DNA of 64,000 bases from Dysgonomonas hofstadii. Its GTDB lineage: Bacteria; Bacteroidota; Bacteroidia; Bacteroidales; Dysgonomonadaceae. The stretch is from NCBI RefSeq assembly GCF_014196915.1, contig NZ_JACIEP010000003.1:124001-188000 (forward strand), written 5' to 3'. The position numbers and the translations under genes are program-made. A model generated the notes under the pieces. It was not told the origin of the DNA. It did no database searches and worked only from the letters and a program-made list of their open reading frames with translations. Of the stretch, positions 8,145 to 17,330 are shown one piece after another; the stretch's first letter is position 1; every line of letters starts with the position of its first letter.

Positions 8145-10517
8145 ATGGCGCATCTACCCGATTTTATCAGTGATCTGGCTATTATTTTAATAACAGCCGG
8201 AATAGTCACTATTATATTTAAATGGCTGAAACAACCTGTCGTCTTGGGCTATATTGTTGCCGGATTTTTGGCCAGCCTGCATTTTAAAAATTTTATAGAA
8301 GGTATAGTTCTGAAGGTAACAGGAGCTTCGGAAGAACAGGTCTCGGGTATATTCAGGGCGTTACCTGAAATTTCCGATATGGCCAATGTAACCATTTGGT
8401 CGGAGCTTGGTATTATATTCCTGCTTTTTGCATTAGGACTCGAATTCAGTTTCAAGAAACTGATGGATGTAGGAGGAAAAGCCTCTATTGCCACATTAAT
8501 AAATATGGGTTCGATGATCGTAATCGGATATATTGTGGGTGAACTACTGATTGTGAAGCTTATACCCGATTGGAATGCAATGAACAGTATCTTTCTGGGA
8601 GGTATGCTTTCCATGTCATCTACTACCATTATTATAAAAGCCTTTAACGATATGGGGCTGCAAAAGAAGAAATTTGCCGGAATTGTATTTGGCATGCTCA
8701 TTGTAGAGGATCTTGCTGCCATTGTGATGATGGTATTACTTTCTACATTTGCTGTCAGCCGGCATGTCGAGGGTGGAGAATTGGCTAATAGTATAGTTAA
8801 ATTACTGTTCTTTATGTTGATCTGGTTTGTAGTGGGTATATATATGATACCTACCATGCTGAAGAAGCTAAAGAAATACCTCAATGATGAAACGCTTCTT
8901 ATAGTCGCTATAGGTATGTGTCTCGGTATGGTTTACTTTGCTACAGCGGTAGGGTTCTCTGCGGCTTTGGGAGCCTTTATTATGGGTTCTATTCTTGCTG
9001 AAACAATGGAATCGAAACATATAGAACACTTGATTGAACCACTGAAAAGTCTTTTTGGAGCTGTTTTCTTTGTATCGGTAGGTATGATGATAGATCCTGC
9101 TGTAATTAGTGAATATGCCTCATTGATTATCCTGTTAACAATTGTTGTCCTTATAGGACGTATTATATTTGCCACTATTGGGGTTATGGCTTCGGGCGAA
9201 GGGCTTAAAGTTGCTGTTCAATCAGGTTTCAGTCTCGCTCAGATCGGTGAATTTTCGTTCATTATTGCTACGTTGGGTATGAGTTTGGGCGTAATAACCG
9301 AAACACTTTATCCGATAATAGTTGCCGTGTCGGTGATCACTACATTTACAACACCGTACTGTATACAATATTCGGGTAATGTTTCCGACTGGATAGAGAA
9401 ACATATTCCTCTTAAATACAATAAACTGATAGAAGGGTACAGTGCTTCGGGCTATAATACGGTAAACAAGCAGAACGACTGGAAGGAACTCCTGAAAAGT
9501 ATCCTCAGCCTTGTGGCTGTTTACTTTACAATATCGATAGCCATATTATTGGTATTCCAGAAGTTTATCACTCCTTATATTGTGGAATGGATGCCTGGCA
9601 GTACCTGGGGGCCAATATTGGCGGCTTTGATAACGCTTACATTGATGGCTCCGTTCCTGCGCGCCATAATGATGAAAAAAAACCGTTCTGAGCAATTTAA
9701 AAATCTGTGGAAAGATAACCGTCTCAATCGTGGCGCATTGATCTCACTCATCGTTTTTCGTATAATAATATGTATAGTGTTAGTTCTGATGGTGCTGATC
9801 CCATTATTCCCTCATCTTACAGTATTAATGGTGATTATATCGCTGGCAGTAGTTACACTCATTATATTCTCGCAAGGATTCAAGGCTCAGTCCCGCAGGA
9901 TAGAAGCCCGTTTTCTTGAAAACCTGAATCTGAAACAAAGAGTGGAGGAGAAGAAAGCGGCTATATTGCCGACTGTGGCAAACGACCTGAGATCGAAGAA
10001 TATACATATCGAAGAGTTTGAAATATCCCAGAATTCGTCAAGTGTTGGTAAAACGCTCAGGGAACTCAATTTCAGGCAAAAGACAGGAGTAAATATAGTG
10101 ACTATCATACGTGGAAGCAAGAAAATAAATATACCTGACGGTAACGAACATCTTTATCCGTTCGATAAACTCGTTGTATCAGGATCGGATGACGAGATGC
10201 AGCAATTATCGCAATACCTGCAAGATAAGCGTGAGCAAGCATCACAAATGGAAGAGGAGGCTCAGTATCATGTCAGCCTATCGCAATATCTGGTAGAACC
10301 GGGCAGTCCACTTATCGGAAAAACAATAGTGAGTGCCAAAATAAGAGAACGTACAGAATGTATGGTTATCGGCATCGATCGTAACGAAACCTCAATCATA
10401 CAATTTACACCTGCCTTTCTGTTCGAAGAGGGTGATGTGATATGGCTTGCCGGAGAGAAGGAAAAGTTGAATTCATTTGAAGATAATATAAAAGATCTGG
10501 AACCGCTTATCCCTTAA
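8145..10517 (+). CDS. CPA2-family monovalent cation/proton antiporter with two C-terminal RCK_C (TrkA_C) domains
   Basis: An inner-membrane K+ or Na+/H+ antiporter of the Kef/CPA2 family, 790 residues. The first 400 residues hold about twelve hydrophobic segments with family motifs such as GYIVAGFLASLHF, ELGIIFLLFALGLEFSFKKL, STTIIIKAF and GFSLAQIGEFSFIIATLG. A further hydrophobic block lies at about residues 440-585. The C-terminal 180 residues contain two ligand-binding RCK_C modules: one with VGKTLRELNFRQKTGVNIVTIIRG, the other with IGKTIVSAKIRERTECMVIGIDR and GDVIWLAGEKEKL. No Rossmann-type RCK_N domain with a GxGxxG motif is visible, which differs from KefB/KefC and suggests gating by a ligand other than NAD(H). 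The gene is followed 13 bases later by the Fpg-like gene. Confidence 0.92.
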   Translation: MAHLPDFISDLAIILITAGIVTIIFKWLKQPVVLGYIVAGFLASLHFKNFIEGIVLKVTGASEEQVSGIFRALPEISDMANVTIWSELGIIFLLFALGLEFSFKKLMDVGGKASIATLINMGSMIVIGYIVGELLIVKLIPDWNAMNSIFLGGMLSMSSTTIIIKAFNDMGLQKKKFAGIVFGMLIVEDLAAIVMMVLLSTFAVSRHVEGGELANSIVKLLFFMLIWFVVGIYMIPTMLKKLKKYLNDETLLIVAIGMCLGMVYFATAVGFSAALGAFIMGSILAETMESKHIEHLIEPLKSLFGAVFFVSVGMMIDPAVISEYASLIILLTIVVLIGRIIFATIGVMASGEGLKVAVQSGFSLAQIGEFSFIIATLGMSLGVITETLYPIIVAVSVITTFTTPYCIQYSGNVSDWIEKHIPLKYNKLIEGYSASGYNTVNKQNDWKELLKSILSLVAVYFTISIAILLVFQKFITPYIVEWMPGSTWGPILAALITLTLMAPFLRAIMMKKNRSEQFKNLWKDNRLNRGALISLIVFRIIICIVLVLMVLIPLFPHLTVLMVIISLAVVTLIIFSQGFKAQSRRIEARFLENLNLKQRVEEKKAAILPTVANDLRSKNIHIEEFEISQNSSSVGKTLRELNFRQKTGVNIVTIIRGSKKINIPDGNEHLYPFDKLVVSGSDDEMQQLSQYLQDKREQASQMEEEAQYHVSLSQYLVEPGSPLIGKTIVSAKIRERTECMVIGIDRNETSIIQFTPAFLFEEGDVIWLAGEKEKLNSFEDNIKDLEPLIP

Positions 10518-10530
10518 AAGAATAAGTTTT

Positions 10531-11358
10531 ATGATAGAAATACCCGAATCCACTGTAATTAGTCGTCAGGCGGAAAATATATTGATTGGTAAACGAATAT
10601 CGAATGTTTTACAAGCCACAAGTCCGCATAAGTTCGCATGGTACAACGGCGATCCGCTTTTGTACAAAGATTTGCTTGTTGGCCGTGAAATAGAGTTGGT
10701 GAGGGGACACGGCTCTTTTGTTGATATTATACTCGATGAGGATGTGAAAATATCAATAGGAGATGGTACAAACCTTAAATATTATCCTGCATTCGAGAAA
10801 TATCCTGTTAAGCATCAATTATTGATAGTTTTCGATGACAACAGTTTCCTGGCTTTTACAGTAGCTATGTATGGTGCAATATTCGCTTATAAGGGTGAGT
10901 TGGATAATTTTTATCATCGCAACAGTTTGGAAAGTATTTCTCCACTTGCTGAAGAATTCGACAGGGTATATTTCGGGAATATATTCAAAAGCGTAAAGAA
11001 AGATATGTCTATAAAAGCCCTTTTGGCTACTGAACAGCGGATTCCGGGATTGGGTAACGGGGTACTTCAGGATATCCTTTTTAAAGCAGGGATACATCCG
11101 AAGCGGAAAATATCAACGCTATCCGATCTTCAAAGAGATGATCTTTTTCACTGTCTGAAGGTAACATTGCAAAGCATGACAGAGAAGGGTGGACGCAATA
11201 CTGAAAAAGATTTTTACGGAAACTGGGGTAGATATAAAACACTTCTATCCAAAAATACGTATAAAGATCCTTGTCCGAACTGTGGCGGAGAGATTAAGAA
11301 AGAGGCTTATTTAGGTGGTAGTGTTTATTACTGCATTGATTGTCAAAAAGATAAATAA
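10531..11358 (+). CDS. Fpg/Nei-fold DNA glycosylase homologue with altered catalytic residues
   Basis: A 275-residue protein with the overall fold of formamidopyrimidine-DNA glycosylase/endonuclease VIII. The helix-two-turn-helix is intact (RIPGLGNGVLQDILFKAGIHP), and so is the C-terminal zinc finger (CPNCGG...CIDC). The catalytic parts differ. Active enzymes begin Pro-Glu after Met removal; here the protein begins MIEIPES, so the nucleophilic Pro2 is Ile although Glu3 remains. The beta-hairpin Lys of the RGKYL-like motif is Ser (GHGSFVDI), and the zinc-finger Arg that grips the lesion is Gly (LGGSVYYC). I recall similar proteins, annotated as glycosylases, being common in Bacteroidetes and Firmicutes. 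DNA binding is likely; glycosylase/lyase chemistry by the usual mechanism is not. It is probably co-transcribed with the antiporter. Confidence 0.85.
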   Translation: MIEIPESTVISRQAENILIGKRISNVLQATSPHKFAWYNGDPLLYKDLLVGREIELVRGHGSFVDIILDEDVKISIGDGTNLKYYPAFEKYPVKHQLLIVFDDNSFLAFTVAMYGAIFAYKGELDNFYHRNSLESISPLAEEFDRVYFGNIFKSVKKDMSIKALLATEQRIPGLGNGVLQDILFKAGIHPKRKISTLSDLQRDDLFHCLKVTLQSMTEKGGRNTEKDFYGNWGRYKTLLSKNTYKDPCPNCGGEIKKEAYLGGSVYYCIDCQKDK

Positions 11359-11362
11359 TTTC

Positions 11363-12655
11363 CTATTGATAGCCAAAATACTCTAATGCATCGGCCACAA
11401 TAAAATTACTTCCTCCGATAAAGATGAAATCATTCGGTGCAGCCCAATCTTTAGCAGCTTGCACAGCTTCGGCCACAGTAGGGTAGGAGTAACCGGTCAA
11501 ACCTTGTTTGCGAGCAAGTGCTTCCAATTCTCTTTCGTTTCTTGAGCGGGGAATAGATGCTTTCGTGAAGTAGTAAATCGCTTTTTTAGGTAGCATGGTC
11601 AGTATATTACTTATATCTTTATCGTTAACCATTCCCAATATAAAGTGCAGGGTCTGATATCTCTCTGTTGTTAGCTGCTCGACTATATATTTCATTCCGG
11701 CAGCATTGTGCCCCGTATCACATACTATTTTGGGATTTATTTCCTGTATAATTTGCCAGCGTCCCATCAATCCGGTCAACTCATTAACATAGGCAAAGCC
11801 ACTGTAAACAGCTTTTGACGGAATTACATATCCGAGTTTCTGGAGTTCTTTAATTGTGCATAGTACTGTTGCTGCATTCTTGATCTGGGCGTATCCCGAT
11901 AGTTCTCCTTTCAGGTGCAGATGATATTTGGTGTCGAACAGCCAGCCACTTGCGGTTTTCAGGCTCGAATGGATGATCTTTTCGTCTTCGGCGAAGATAA
12001 TGGGCGCGCCTGTTCTTTCGGCAGTTTCTTCAAATACCTGTCTGACCTCGCCTTCGGCTTCACCTATTATCACAGGAATATCTTTTTTTATTATTCCTGC
12101 TTTTTCCGCAGCGATTTTAGGCAATGTGTTGCCTAAGAACTGCATATGATCGAAGCTAATATTAGTGATTATACTCAGATCAGGACTTATGATATTCGTA
12201 CTGTCGAGGCGGCCGCCGAGGCCAACTTCAATAACAGCTACATCTACCCCCATGTAGGCAAAGTACATGAAAGCCATCATCATTGTCAGTTCGAAAAACG
12301 ATGGTTCTATAGGTTCGAAAAAAGCCTTGTGTTTTTCTACAAAGTTCACAACATAATCTTCCGAGATTTTTTCACCATTTACACGTATACGTTCCTTAAA
12401 GTCAATCAGGTGGGGGGATGTATATAGTCCTACTTTATATCCGGCTTCTTGCAGAATGGCGGCAGTAAGGTGCGATACCGATCCTTTTCCGTTGGTTCCG
12501 GCTACATGTATTGTTTTATATTTTCGGTGCGGATGTGAAAAATATTCATCCAGGCGAAGGCTATTGTCCAGTCCTTCTTTATATGCTGATCCTCCTACCT
12601 TTTGATAAACAGGAAGCTGATTGTATAAATACTCTATTGTTTCCTTGTAATCCAT
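11363..12655 (-). CDS. folC: Bifunctional dihydrofolate synthase / folylpolyglutamate synthase
   Basis: FolC adds glutamate to dihydropteroate and extends the polyglutamate tail of folates; it belongs to the Mur ligase superfamily. The 430-residue protein has the ATP-binding loop HVAGTNGKGSVSHL near residue 50, the family sequence GVDVAVIEVGLGGRLDSTN, and NISFDHMQFLGNTLPKIAAEKAGI carrying metal- and carbamylated-Lys-associated positions. The C-terminal ligase domain includes VCDTGHNAAGM. It converges on the Fpg-like gene with only four bases between stop codons and no terminator hairpin. The HAD phosphatase gene lies 19 bases upstream on the same strand and is probably in the same transcript. 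Confidence 0.95.
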   Translation of the reverse strand: MDYKETIEYLYNQLPVYQKVGGSAYKEGLDNSLRLDEYFSHPHRKYKTIHVAGTNGKGSVSHLTAAILQEAGYKVGLYTSPHLIDFKERIRVNGEKISEDYVVNFVEKHKAFFEPIEPSFFELTMMMAFMYFAYMGVDVAVIEVGLGGRLDSTNIISPDLSIITNISFDHMQFLGNTLPKIAAEKAGIIKKDIPVIIGEAEGEVRQVFEETAERTGAPIIFAEDEKIIHSSLKTASGWLFDTKYHLHLKGELSGYAQIKNAATVLCTIKELQKLGYVIPSKAVYSGFAYVNELTGLMGRWQIIQEINPKIVCDTGHNAAGMKYIVEQLTTERYQTLHFILGMVNDKDISNILTMLPKKAIYYFTKASIPRSRNERELEALARKQGLTGYSYPTVAEAVQAAKDWAAPNDFIFIGGSNFIVADALEYFGYQ

Positions 12656-12674
12656 GTTTTAACTAACCTTTTCA

Positions 12675-13367
12675 CTATCTTACCAGATAGTGGCCTAATT
12701 CTCTGATATTGTCAACCTTATAGAAGTGTTTGCTTGATATGTTGTTATCTACCACCTCGTGTTGCCACATGGTGTGATATGGAACATATGCAGCATACAT
12801 GCCAATAGACAAGGCGGGGATTATATCGGATTTTAAAGAATTTCCTACCATGAGTATATTCTCCGGAGCTACATTCAAAGCAGAAACAAGCTTTGTGTAT
12901 TCTTTATCCGTTTTATCAGACATAATTTCAACATGGTCGAAATATTCCGCAATGCCTGAACGATCCAATTTCCGTTGCTGATCCAGTAAGTCCCCTTTTG
13001 TAGCGACTATTAGCTTATATCTATTTTGTAGTAAAGATAATATATCTTTTACACCATCGAGCAGTTGTATAGGCATATTTAAAAGATATTTACCTTTTTC
13101 AATAATTTTACTGATTGTTTCGATCGGGATGTTCCCGTTGCTTACTTTTATAGCTGTCTCTATCATCGATAAGGTGAATGCTTTTGCTCCGTAGCCGTAT
13201 ACTCTCATATTGGCCATTTCGATATCGAATAAGGCCGAAGATATTGTTTTATCATCTCCATATTGGCTAAGTAATCCGCATAGTTCTTTTTCTATATTCT
13301 GGAATAATGGTTCGTTATCCCAAAGGGTATCGTCGGCATCGAATGCCACTATTTTTATATTATTCAT
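12675..13367 (-). CDS. HAD-superfamily hydrolase (phosphatase-like)
   Basis: A 230-residue cytoplasmic phosphatase of the haloacid dehalogenase superfamily. Motif I is VAFDADDTLWDNE, with the nucleophile Asp10 and acid/base Asp12. Motif II is the Thr of IVATKGDL, motif III a Lys in the EIMSDKTDKEY region, and motif IV MVGNSLKSDIIPAL. A helical cap of the phosphoglycolate phosphatase or YjjG type lies between motifs I and II. The substrate cannot be read from the sequence; nucleotide monophosphates and small sugar phosphates are the usual candidates. The gene lies just upstream of folC on the same strand, so repair or salvage linked to folate metabolism is possible but unproven. Confidence 0.87.
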   Translation of the reverse strand: MNNIKIVAFDADDTLWDNEPLFQNIEKELCGLLSQYGDDKTISSALFDIEMANMRVYGYGAKAFTLSMIETAIKVSNGNIPIETISKIIEKGKYLLNMPIQLLDGVKDILSLLQNRYKLIVATKGDLLDQQRKLDRSGIAEYFDHVEIMSDKTDKEYTKLVSALNVAPENILMVGNSLKSDIIPALSIGMYAAYVPYHTMWQHEVVDNNISSKHFYKVDNIRELGHYLVR

Positions 13368-13440
13368 TTTAATTAGTAGTTAGATTCGTTAAGAAAGGAA
13401 ACATTTTTTTTACCTGCTTCTCCTGACTAAAGCCCACACT

Positions 13441-13482
13441 AGCGGCCTTGCGGCTCCTCTCCTTCTGGAGAGGCAGGGGTGA
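13441..13482. repeat. REP-like GC-rich intergenic element
   Basis: In a 120-base gap between radA and the HAD gene, an imperfect palindrome AGCGGCCTTGCGGCT is followed by a perfect 7-base hairpin CCTCTCC-TTCT-GGAGAGG and then CAGGGGTGAGGTGA. It is sharply more GC-rich than its surroundings and resembles the small dispersed CTCACCCCTGCC-type elements that I recall from Bacteroidetes intergenic regions. A genome-wide copy count would settle it. Confidence 0.5.
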
Positions 13483-13487
13483 GGTGA

Positions 13488-14855
13488 TTATCCGAATAAA
13501 TTACGAAATGCTTCTTCTACTTTTCTTACTTGTACTATTTCTATATTAACTTTTGATGTGAATCCTTTCAGGTTATTCTGAGGAATCAGTATCTTTCCGA
13601 AACCTAATTTTTCAGCTTCAAGAATCCGCTGTTCTATACGGTTTACCGGACGTATTTCACCCGACAATCCCACCTCGCCCGTCATGCATACATGCTTTTC
13701 TATTGAAATATCGAGACTGGAAGACAATACCGCGCTGATGACCGAAAGATCCATCGCCGGATCGTTTACCCGTAATCCTCCGGCGATATTGAGGAATACG
13801 TCTTTCTGTATAAGTTTAAATCCTGCACGTTTTTCCAGTACAGCTAGCAACATGTTCATCCGCCGCAGGTCAAATCCTGTTGCCGAACGCTGTGGTGTAC
13901 CGTAAGCAGCAGTACTTACCAATGCTTGTGTCTCTATCAGGAAGGGGCGTATACCCTCGATCGCAGCAGCAATGGAAACACCGCTCAACCCTTCGTGATT
14001 CTGGGTAAGAAGTAACTCCGACGGGTTGCTTACTTCACGAAGCCCGTTTTGCCGCATTTCGTATATTCCCAATTCGGCTGTACTTCCAAAGCGGTTTTTA
14101 ATACTGCGCAGGATGCGGTACATATAATGTTGGTCGCCTTCGAACTGGAGGACTGTATCTACTATGTGTTCGAGTACTTTTGGCCCGGCAATACTTCCTT
14201 CCTTATTGATATGTCCGATAAGAATGACCGGAGTGCCTGTTTCCTTAGCGAATTTAAGTATGGCTGCGGAGCACTCGCGTACCTGTGATACGCTTCCCGG
14301 AGAGGATTCTACAGTTTCGGTATATATTGTCTGAATGGAATCGACGATAACAAGATCGGGCTTTGTATTTTGTATATGGACAAATATCTGTTCCATATTG
14401 GTTTCACATACTATAAAGCAATTCTCACTGGCAGGATTGATGCGGTCGGCACGTAGTTTCAATTGTCTGGCACTCTCTTCTCCCGATATATACAGGGTTT
14501 TTATTTCTTTCAGTTCCAGAACGGTTTGGAGGACTAATGTCGATTTGCCGATTCCTGGCTCTCCTCCAATCAGAACAAGAGAGCCCTGTACAAGCCCTCC
14601 GCCCAGTACCCTGTTGAGTTCTCCGTCATGCAGGTCAATACGGGGTTCTTCGCCTGTCTCTACGTCTTTCAATAACAAAGGTTTGGCCTTGCTCGTTTCA
14701 AATATATCGAGTCCGTTTTTAGCAGACGGTTTTTCTTTGCTGATGCGTTCTTCCACATAGGTATTCCATTCTCCGCAAACCGGGCACTTGCCCAGCCATT
14801 TAGGCGAATCATTACCACAATTGCTGCAAACATATACTGATTTTATTTTTGCCAT
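13488..14855 (-). CDS. radA: DNA repair protein RadA (Sms)
   Basis: RadA is a RecA-like hexameric helicase that extends recombination intermediates. The 455-residue protein has the expected order: an N-terminal zinc finger CSNCGNDSPKWLGKCPVCGEW, the Walker A loop GGEPGIGKSTLVLQ at about residue 93, the RadA-specific KNRFG motif (IKNRFGSTAELGIYEM), and a C-terminal Lon-protease-like domain with GGLRVNDPAMDLSV and GEVGLSGEIRPV. Its start overlaps the end of the secreted protease gene by 13 bases, so the two are translationally coupled. With aroK upstream they form one operon. Confidence 0.97.
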   Translation of the reverse strand: MAKIKSVYVCSNCGNDSPKWLGKCPVCGEWNTYVEERISKEKPSAKNGLDIFETSKAKPLLLKDVETGEEPRIDLHDGELNRVLGGGLVQGSLVLIGGEPGIGKSTLVLQTVLELKEIKTLYISGEESARQLKLRADRINPASENCFIVCETNMEQIFVHIQNTKPDLVIVDSIQTIYTETVESSPGSVSQVRECSAAILKFAKETGTPVILIGHINKEGSIAGPKVLEHIVDTVLQFEGDQHYMYRILRSIKNRFGSTAELGIYEMRQNGLREVSNPSELLLTQNHEGLSGVSIAAAIEGIRPFLIETQALVSTAAYGTPQRSATGFDLRRMNMLLAVLEKRAGFKLIQKDVFLNIAGGLRVNDPAMDLSVISAVLSSSLDISIEKHVCMTGEVGLSGEIRPVNRIEQRILEAEKLGFGKILIPQNNLKGFTSKVNIEIVQVRKVEEAFRNLFG

Positions 14856-16678
14856 AATATCTTTTTCGCCTTCGTTCCCCCTTTTTCTGTTTTTATTTGT
14901 ATGATATATAGACCTCTACGGAATGGCAACATGTCTATTGTATGACTACTTTCATTGATATCTTTTTTATCGTAGAATACATCGCCGTCTAGGTCTATAA
15001 GCCTTACCTGTTTGATAACATCATCCTGATAAATACTGACTTTAATGGAGTTTCCATCCATAAAGAAATCTATGTTGTTTCTTACTGTAACAACCAGTTC
15101 TTTTGATTTATTCAGCCGGTCTTTTACGGTTATTACCGCCCGTCCCAGTTTTTTTGCATTCACATTGATTGTTGAGCCACTGACTTCGGCTGTAGCGATA
15201 TTGTCATCTGATGACGTTATTGTATATCCATCATTGCCGCTAAGAATACTCACTGGTGATGATGTGTGCGGAAGGATGTCCAGACTGTTTTTTTCGAGTA
15301 CCAGTTCTTTTACATCCCCGTCTATATTGGGTAATCCTGCCAGAACAGTCTGTCCGGTATTCAAAGGATCTAAATACTTGCTCATGTGCAATTCTGTATT
15401 GGCCGACTGATCCCAGTGGTACCATAATTTTCCGAAAACATCTATCCGGTTTTGGGAACTGCAATCCATTGCATCGCCTCCTGTCAGGGAACCTATGACT
15501 AAGCCGTTTTGATTGAATAATGGGGCGCCGGAAGATCCTCCGGCTGTGATACCATCTGTGTATTTTATATTCCAATAAGCCTGATTAGCACCGTTTTCCC
15601 ATGTTGTAGTGGATGGGGACTGGCTAAACAAAGATATTTTTTTTATATCTCCATTCGGGTGATGAATTATGCTTCCGCTTGTCGTAGAACTGGCATGGTT
15701 ATTTCTGTCCCAACCATTATAATATACTTCCCAATACTCGGGTATAGAACCCGTGAGCAATATTAATGCGCCGTCACTACCTCCAACGGTAGGATTAAGT
15801 ATTTTAACCTCCCCTCCCCGGTGGTATTTATATGTCGGACGTTGGTTTTCGCATCCGGGCGATTCATATTCAAAGAGAACTTCAATATTATCGGGATTGG
15901 ATACAACTACATCTTCGAAACAGTGGTATGCTGTGAGTATATAAGGTTTTTTATCTTCGGCAGTATTATTTATAAGCGTACCCGAGCATAAGTTGCTGTT
16001 GTTGCCGCCGCTTCTGATTGTGCGGAGCTGAATTACTCCTCGCTTTTGTACTTGCCAGTCCGCCCCTTGTTCGCAATTTATATTTATCATGCAAGGCAGT
16101 GATGCTCCATAGTAATCCCTATCAGGGATAGTTTGACCTTCAACGTATTTATATCCTAGTTTAGCTAAGTGAAGACGGGGCTTTTCGGTTGGATTTTCAG
16201 GTGCTACATATTCCAGTACGACATTATCTCCATAGAGATTTTCGAATGAATATGGCCCTCCTTCGGGATTGTCTTCTGGTGCAAACAATATTGCGTTTTT
16301 CAGATTATCTTTATTATATACATATAATTTACTCCCTTTTGGCAGATAGAAATCATCGAGCCCGATAAAGAATATCTTAGCCTCGGGCACATCTATTTGT
16401 ATTTTCCAGATATTTTGTCCGGTAGATAACTGCGACCACGCGCCGATAGTATCCATATCGATATCTAGTTTATACAGGCGTGCTTCAAGCATCGGCCGCC
16501 CCTGTTCTTTCCGCAGGATATTATCTACTGTAAATTTTGTTTTTTCCTGACTGACGAGTATTGATATGGCTGATTTGTCGCTGTTGAGCTTATATTCCTT
16601 ATTCTGGGCTGCAAAAGGAATGCTTGTGATCAGTACTATTATACTCAGAATAATTCTTTGTGTAAGGATTTTTTTCAT
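14843..16678 (-). CDS. Secreted lysyl-endopeptidase-like serine protease with Ig-like and type IX sorting domains
   Basis: A 611-residue exported protein. The signal peptide is MKKILTQRIILSIIVLITSIPFAAQ. A propeptide region (residues about 25-190) precedes a trypsin-fold domain like Achromobacter lysyl endopeptidase: CSGTLINNTAEDKKPYILTAYHCF supplies the catalytic His, GGSDGALILL the Asp, and AGGSSGAPLFNQNGLVIGSLTGG the Ser. A Big2-like Ig domain follows (SSDDNIATAEVSGS, then NAKKLGRAVITVKDR), and the last 75 residues match a type A sorting domain of the type IX secretion system, ending KAKKILWQK. The gene overlaps aroK by 4 bases and radA by 13, an odd operon for a surface enzyme. Cleavage specificity is not certain. 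Confidence 0.9.
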   Translation of the reverse strand: MKKILTQRIILSIIVLITSIPFAAQNKEYKLNSDKSAISILVSQEKTKFTVDNILRKEQGRPMLEARLYKLDIDMDTIGAWSQLSTGQNIWKIQIDVPEAKIFFIGLDDFYLPKGSKLYVYNKDNLKNAILFAPEDNPEGGPYSFENLYGDNVVLEYVAPENPTEKPRLHLAKLGYKYVEGQTIPDRDYYGASLPCMININCEQGADWQVQKRGVIQLRTIRSGGNNSNLCSGTLINNTAEDKKPYILTAYHCFEDVVVSNPDNIEVLFEYESPGCENQRPTYKYHRGGEVKILNPTVGGSDGALILLTGSIPEYWEVYYNGWDRNNHASSTTSGSIIHHPNGDIKKISLFSQSPSTTTWENGANQAYWNIKYTDGITAGGSSGAPLFNQNGLVIGSLTGGDAMDCSSQNRIDVFGKLWYHWDQSANTELHMSKYLDPLNTGQTVLAGLPNIDGDVKELVLEKNSLDILPHTSSPVSILSGNDGYTITSSDDNIATAEVSGSTINVNAKKLGRAVITVKDRLNKSKELVVTVRNNIDFFMDGNSIKVSIYQDDVIKQVRLIDLDGDVFYDKKDINESSHTIDMLPFRRGLYIIQIKTEKGGTKAKKILWQK

Positions 16679-17196
16679 AATATTCCTGTTAGTTGCTGTA
16701 CATACTGTTCTACATCATCCCGGCTGATTAATCTGTCTGTTTCAAAGATTATTTTTGCACGGGAGTAAAAAGGTTCGCGTTTATCCAGACTTTCTACAAT
16801 AAAAGTATATAATTCTTCTTCGCTTTTGTCTTTTATTAGGGGACGTTTGTCTTTACATGTATTTAGCCTGGAGGCTAATGCCTCGGGCTGAACTTTCAGA
16901 TAGACGGTAGTACCTGTCTGGTTCATATATTCCATGTTATCAAAGAAGCAGGGAGTTCCACCTCCGGTTGCTATAACTATATTTTCGAATTCCCCGACTT
17001 CACGCAGCATATTACGTTCAATGTTGCGGAATTCAGTTTCTCCTACTTCCTGAAATATTTGATTTACTGTTTTTAAGAAACGTCCCTGAATGAAGTGGTC
17101 GAGATCAATAAAATCTAAACCAAGGGCTTTGGCGAGCTCTCTGCCGGCAGTTGTTTTGCCTGCTCCCATGTATCCAATAAGGAAAATCCTTCTCAT
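16675..17196 (-). CDS. aroK: Shikimate kinase
   Basis: AroK phosphorylates shikimate at the 3-hydroxyl in the chorismate pathway. The 173-residue protein has the P-loop GYMGAGKTTAGREL at residue 8, the shikimate-binding DLDHFI (Asp32/Asp34 region) and ATGGGTPCF, the lid sequence KDKRPLIKD with the conserved Arg, and a C-terminal adenine-binding segment. Its stop codon overlaps the protease start in ATGA. It is first in the operon aroK - protease - radA. A probable -7 element lies about 30 bases upstream. Secure. Confidence 0.96.
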   Translation of the reverse strand: MRRIFLIGYMGAGKTTAGRELAKALGLDFIDLDHFIQGRFLKTVNQIFQEVGETEFRNIERNMLREVGEFENIVIATGGGTPCFFDNMEYMNQTGTTVYLKVQPEALASRLNTCKDKRPLIKDKSEEELYTFIVESLDKREPFYSRAKIIFETDRLISRDDVEQYVQQLTGIL

Positions 17197-17224
17197 TCTT
17201 TATTCTACCTTTTAGCTAATCCTA

Positions 17225-17232
17225 CAAAAATA
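17225..17232 (-). promoter_or_regulatory. Candidate -7 element of the aroK operon
   Basis: TATTTTTG on the minus strand matches TAnnTTTG, 29 bases before the aroK ATG. The preceding bases share CCTACAAAAATA (plus strand) with the pheS upstream region. No TTTG at -33. Confidence 0.5.
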
Positions 17233-17306
17233 GAAATAAAATACAGAAAGACATATCTAAGGAATGTAAATATTTTGAAGACGTGAATATTCGTTTTTTT
17301 AGGCTT

Positions 17307-17324
17307 TGTCTAAAAAAATAGTCA
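17307..17324 (+). promoter_or_regulatory. Upstream BlaI-type operator
   Basis: TGTCTAAAAAAATAGTCA is an 18-base dyad with one mismatch. It differs by a single base from the second copy centred 29 bases downstream inside the promoter. Two sites of this form are typical of BlaI/MecI binding regions, where a dimer binds each palindrome. Confidence 0.75.
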
Positions 17325-17330
17325 AAAATA

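Noticed and set aside
8249-8884. A 211-codon minus-strand frame
   Set aside because: Antisense of the transmembrane part of the CPA2 antiporter; hydrophobic codons in the real gene produce long open frames on the other strand.
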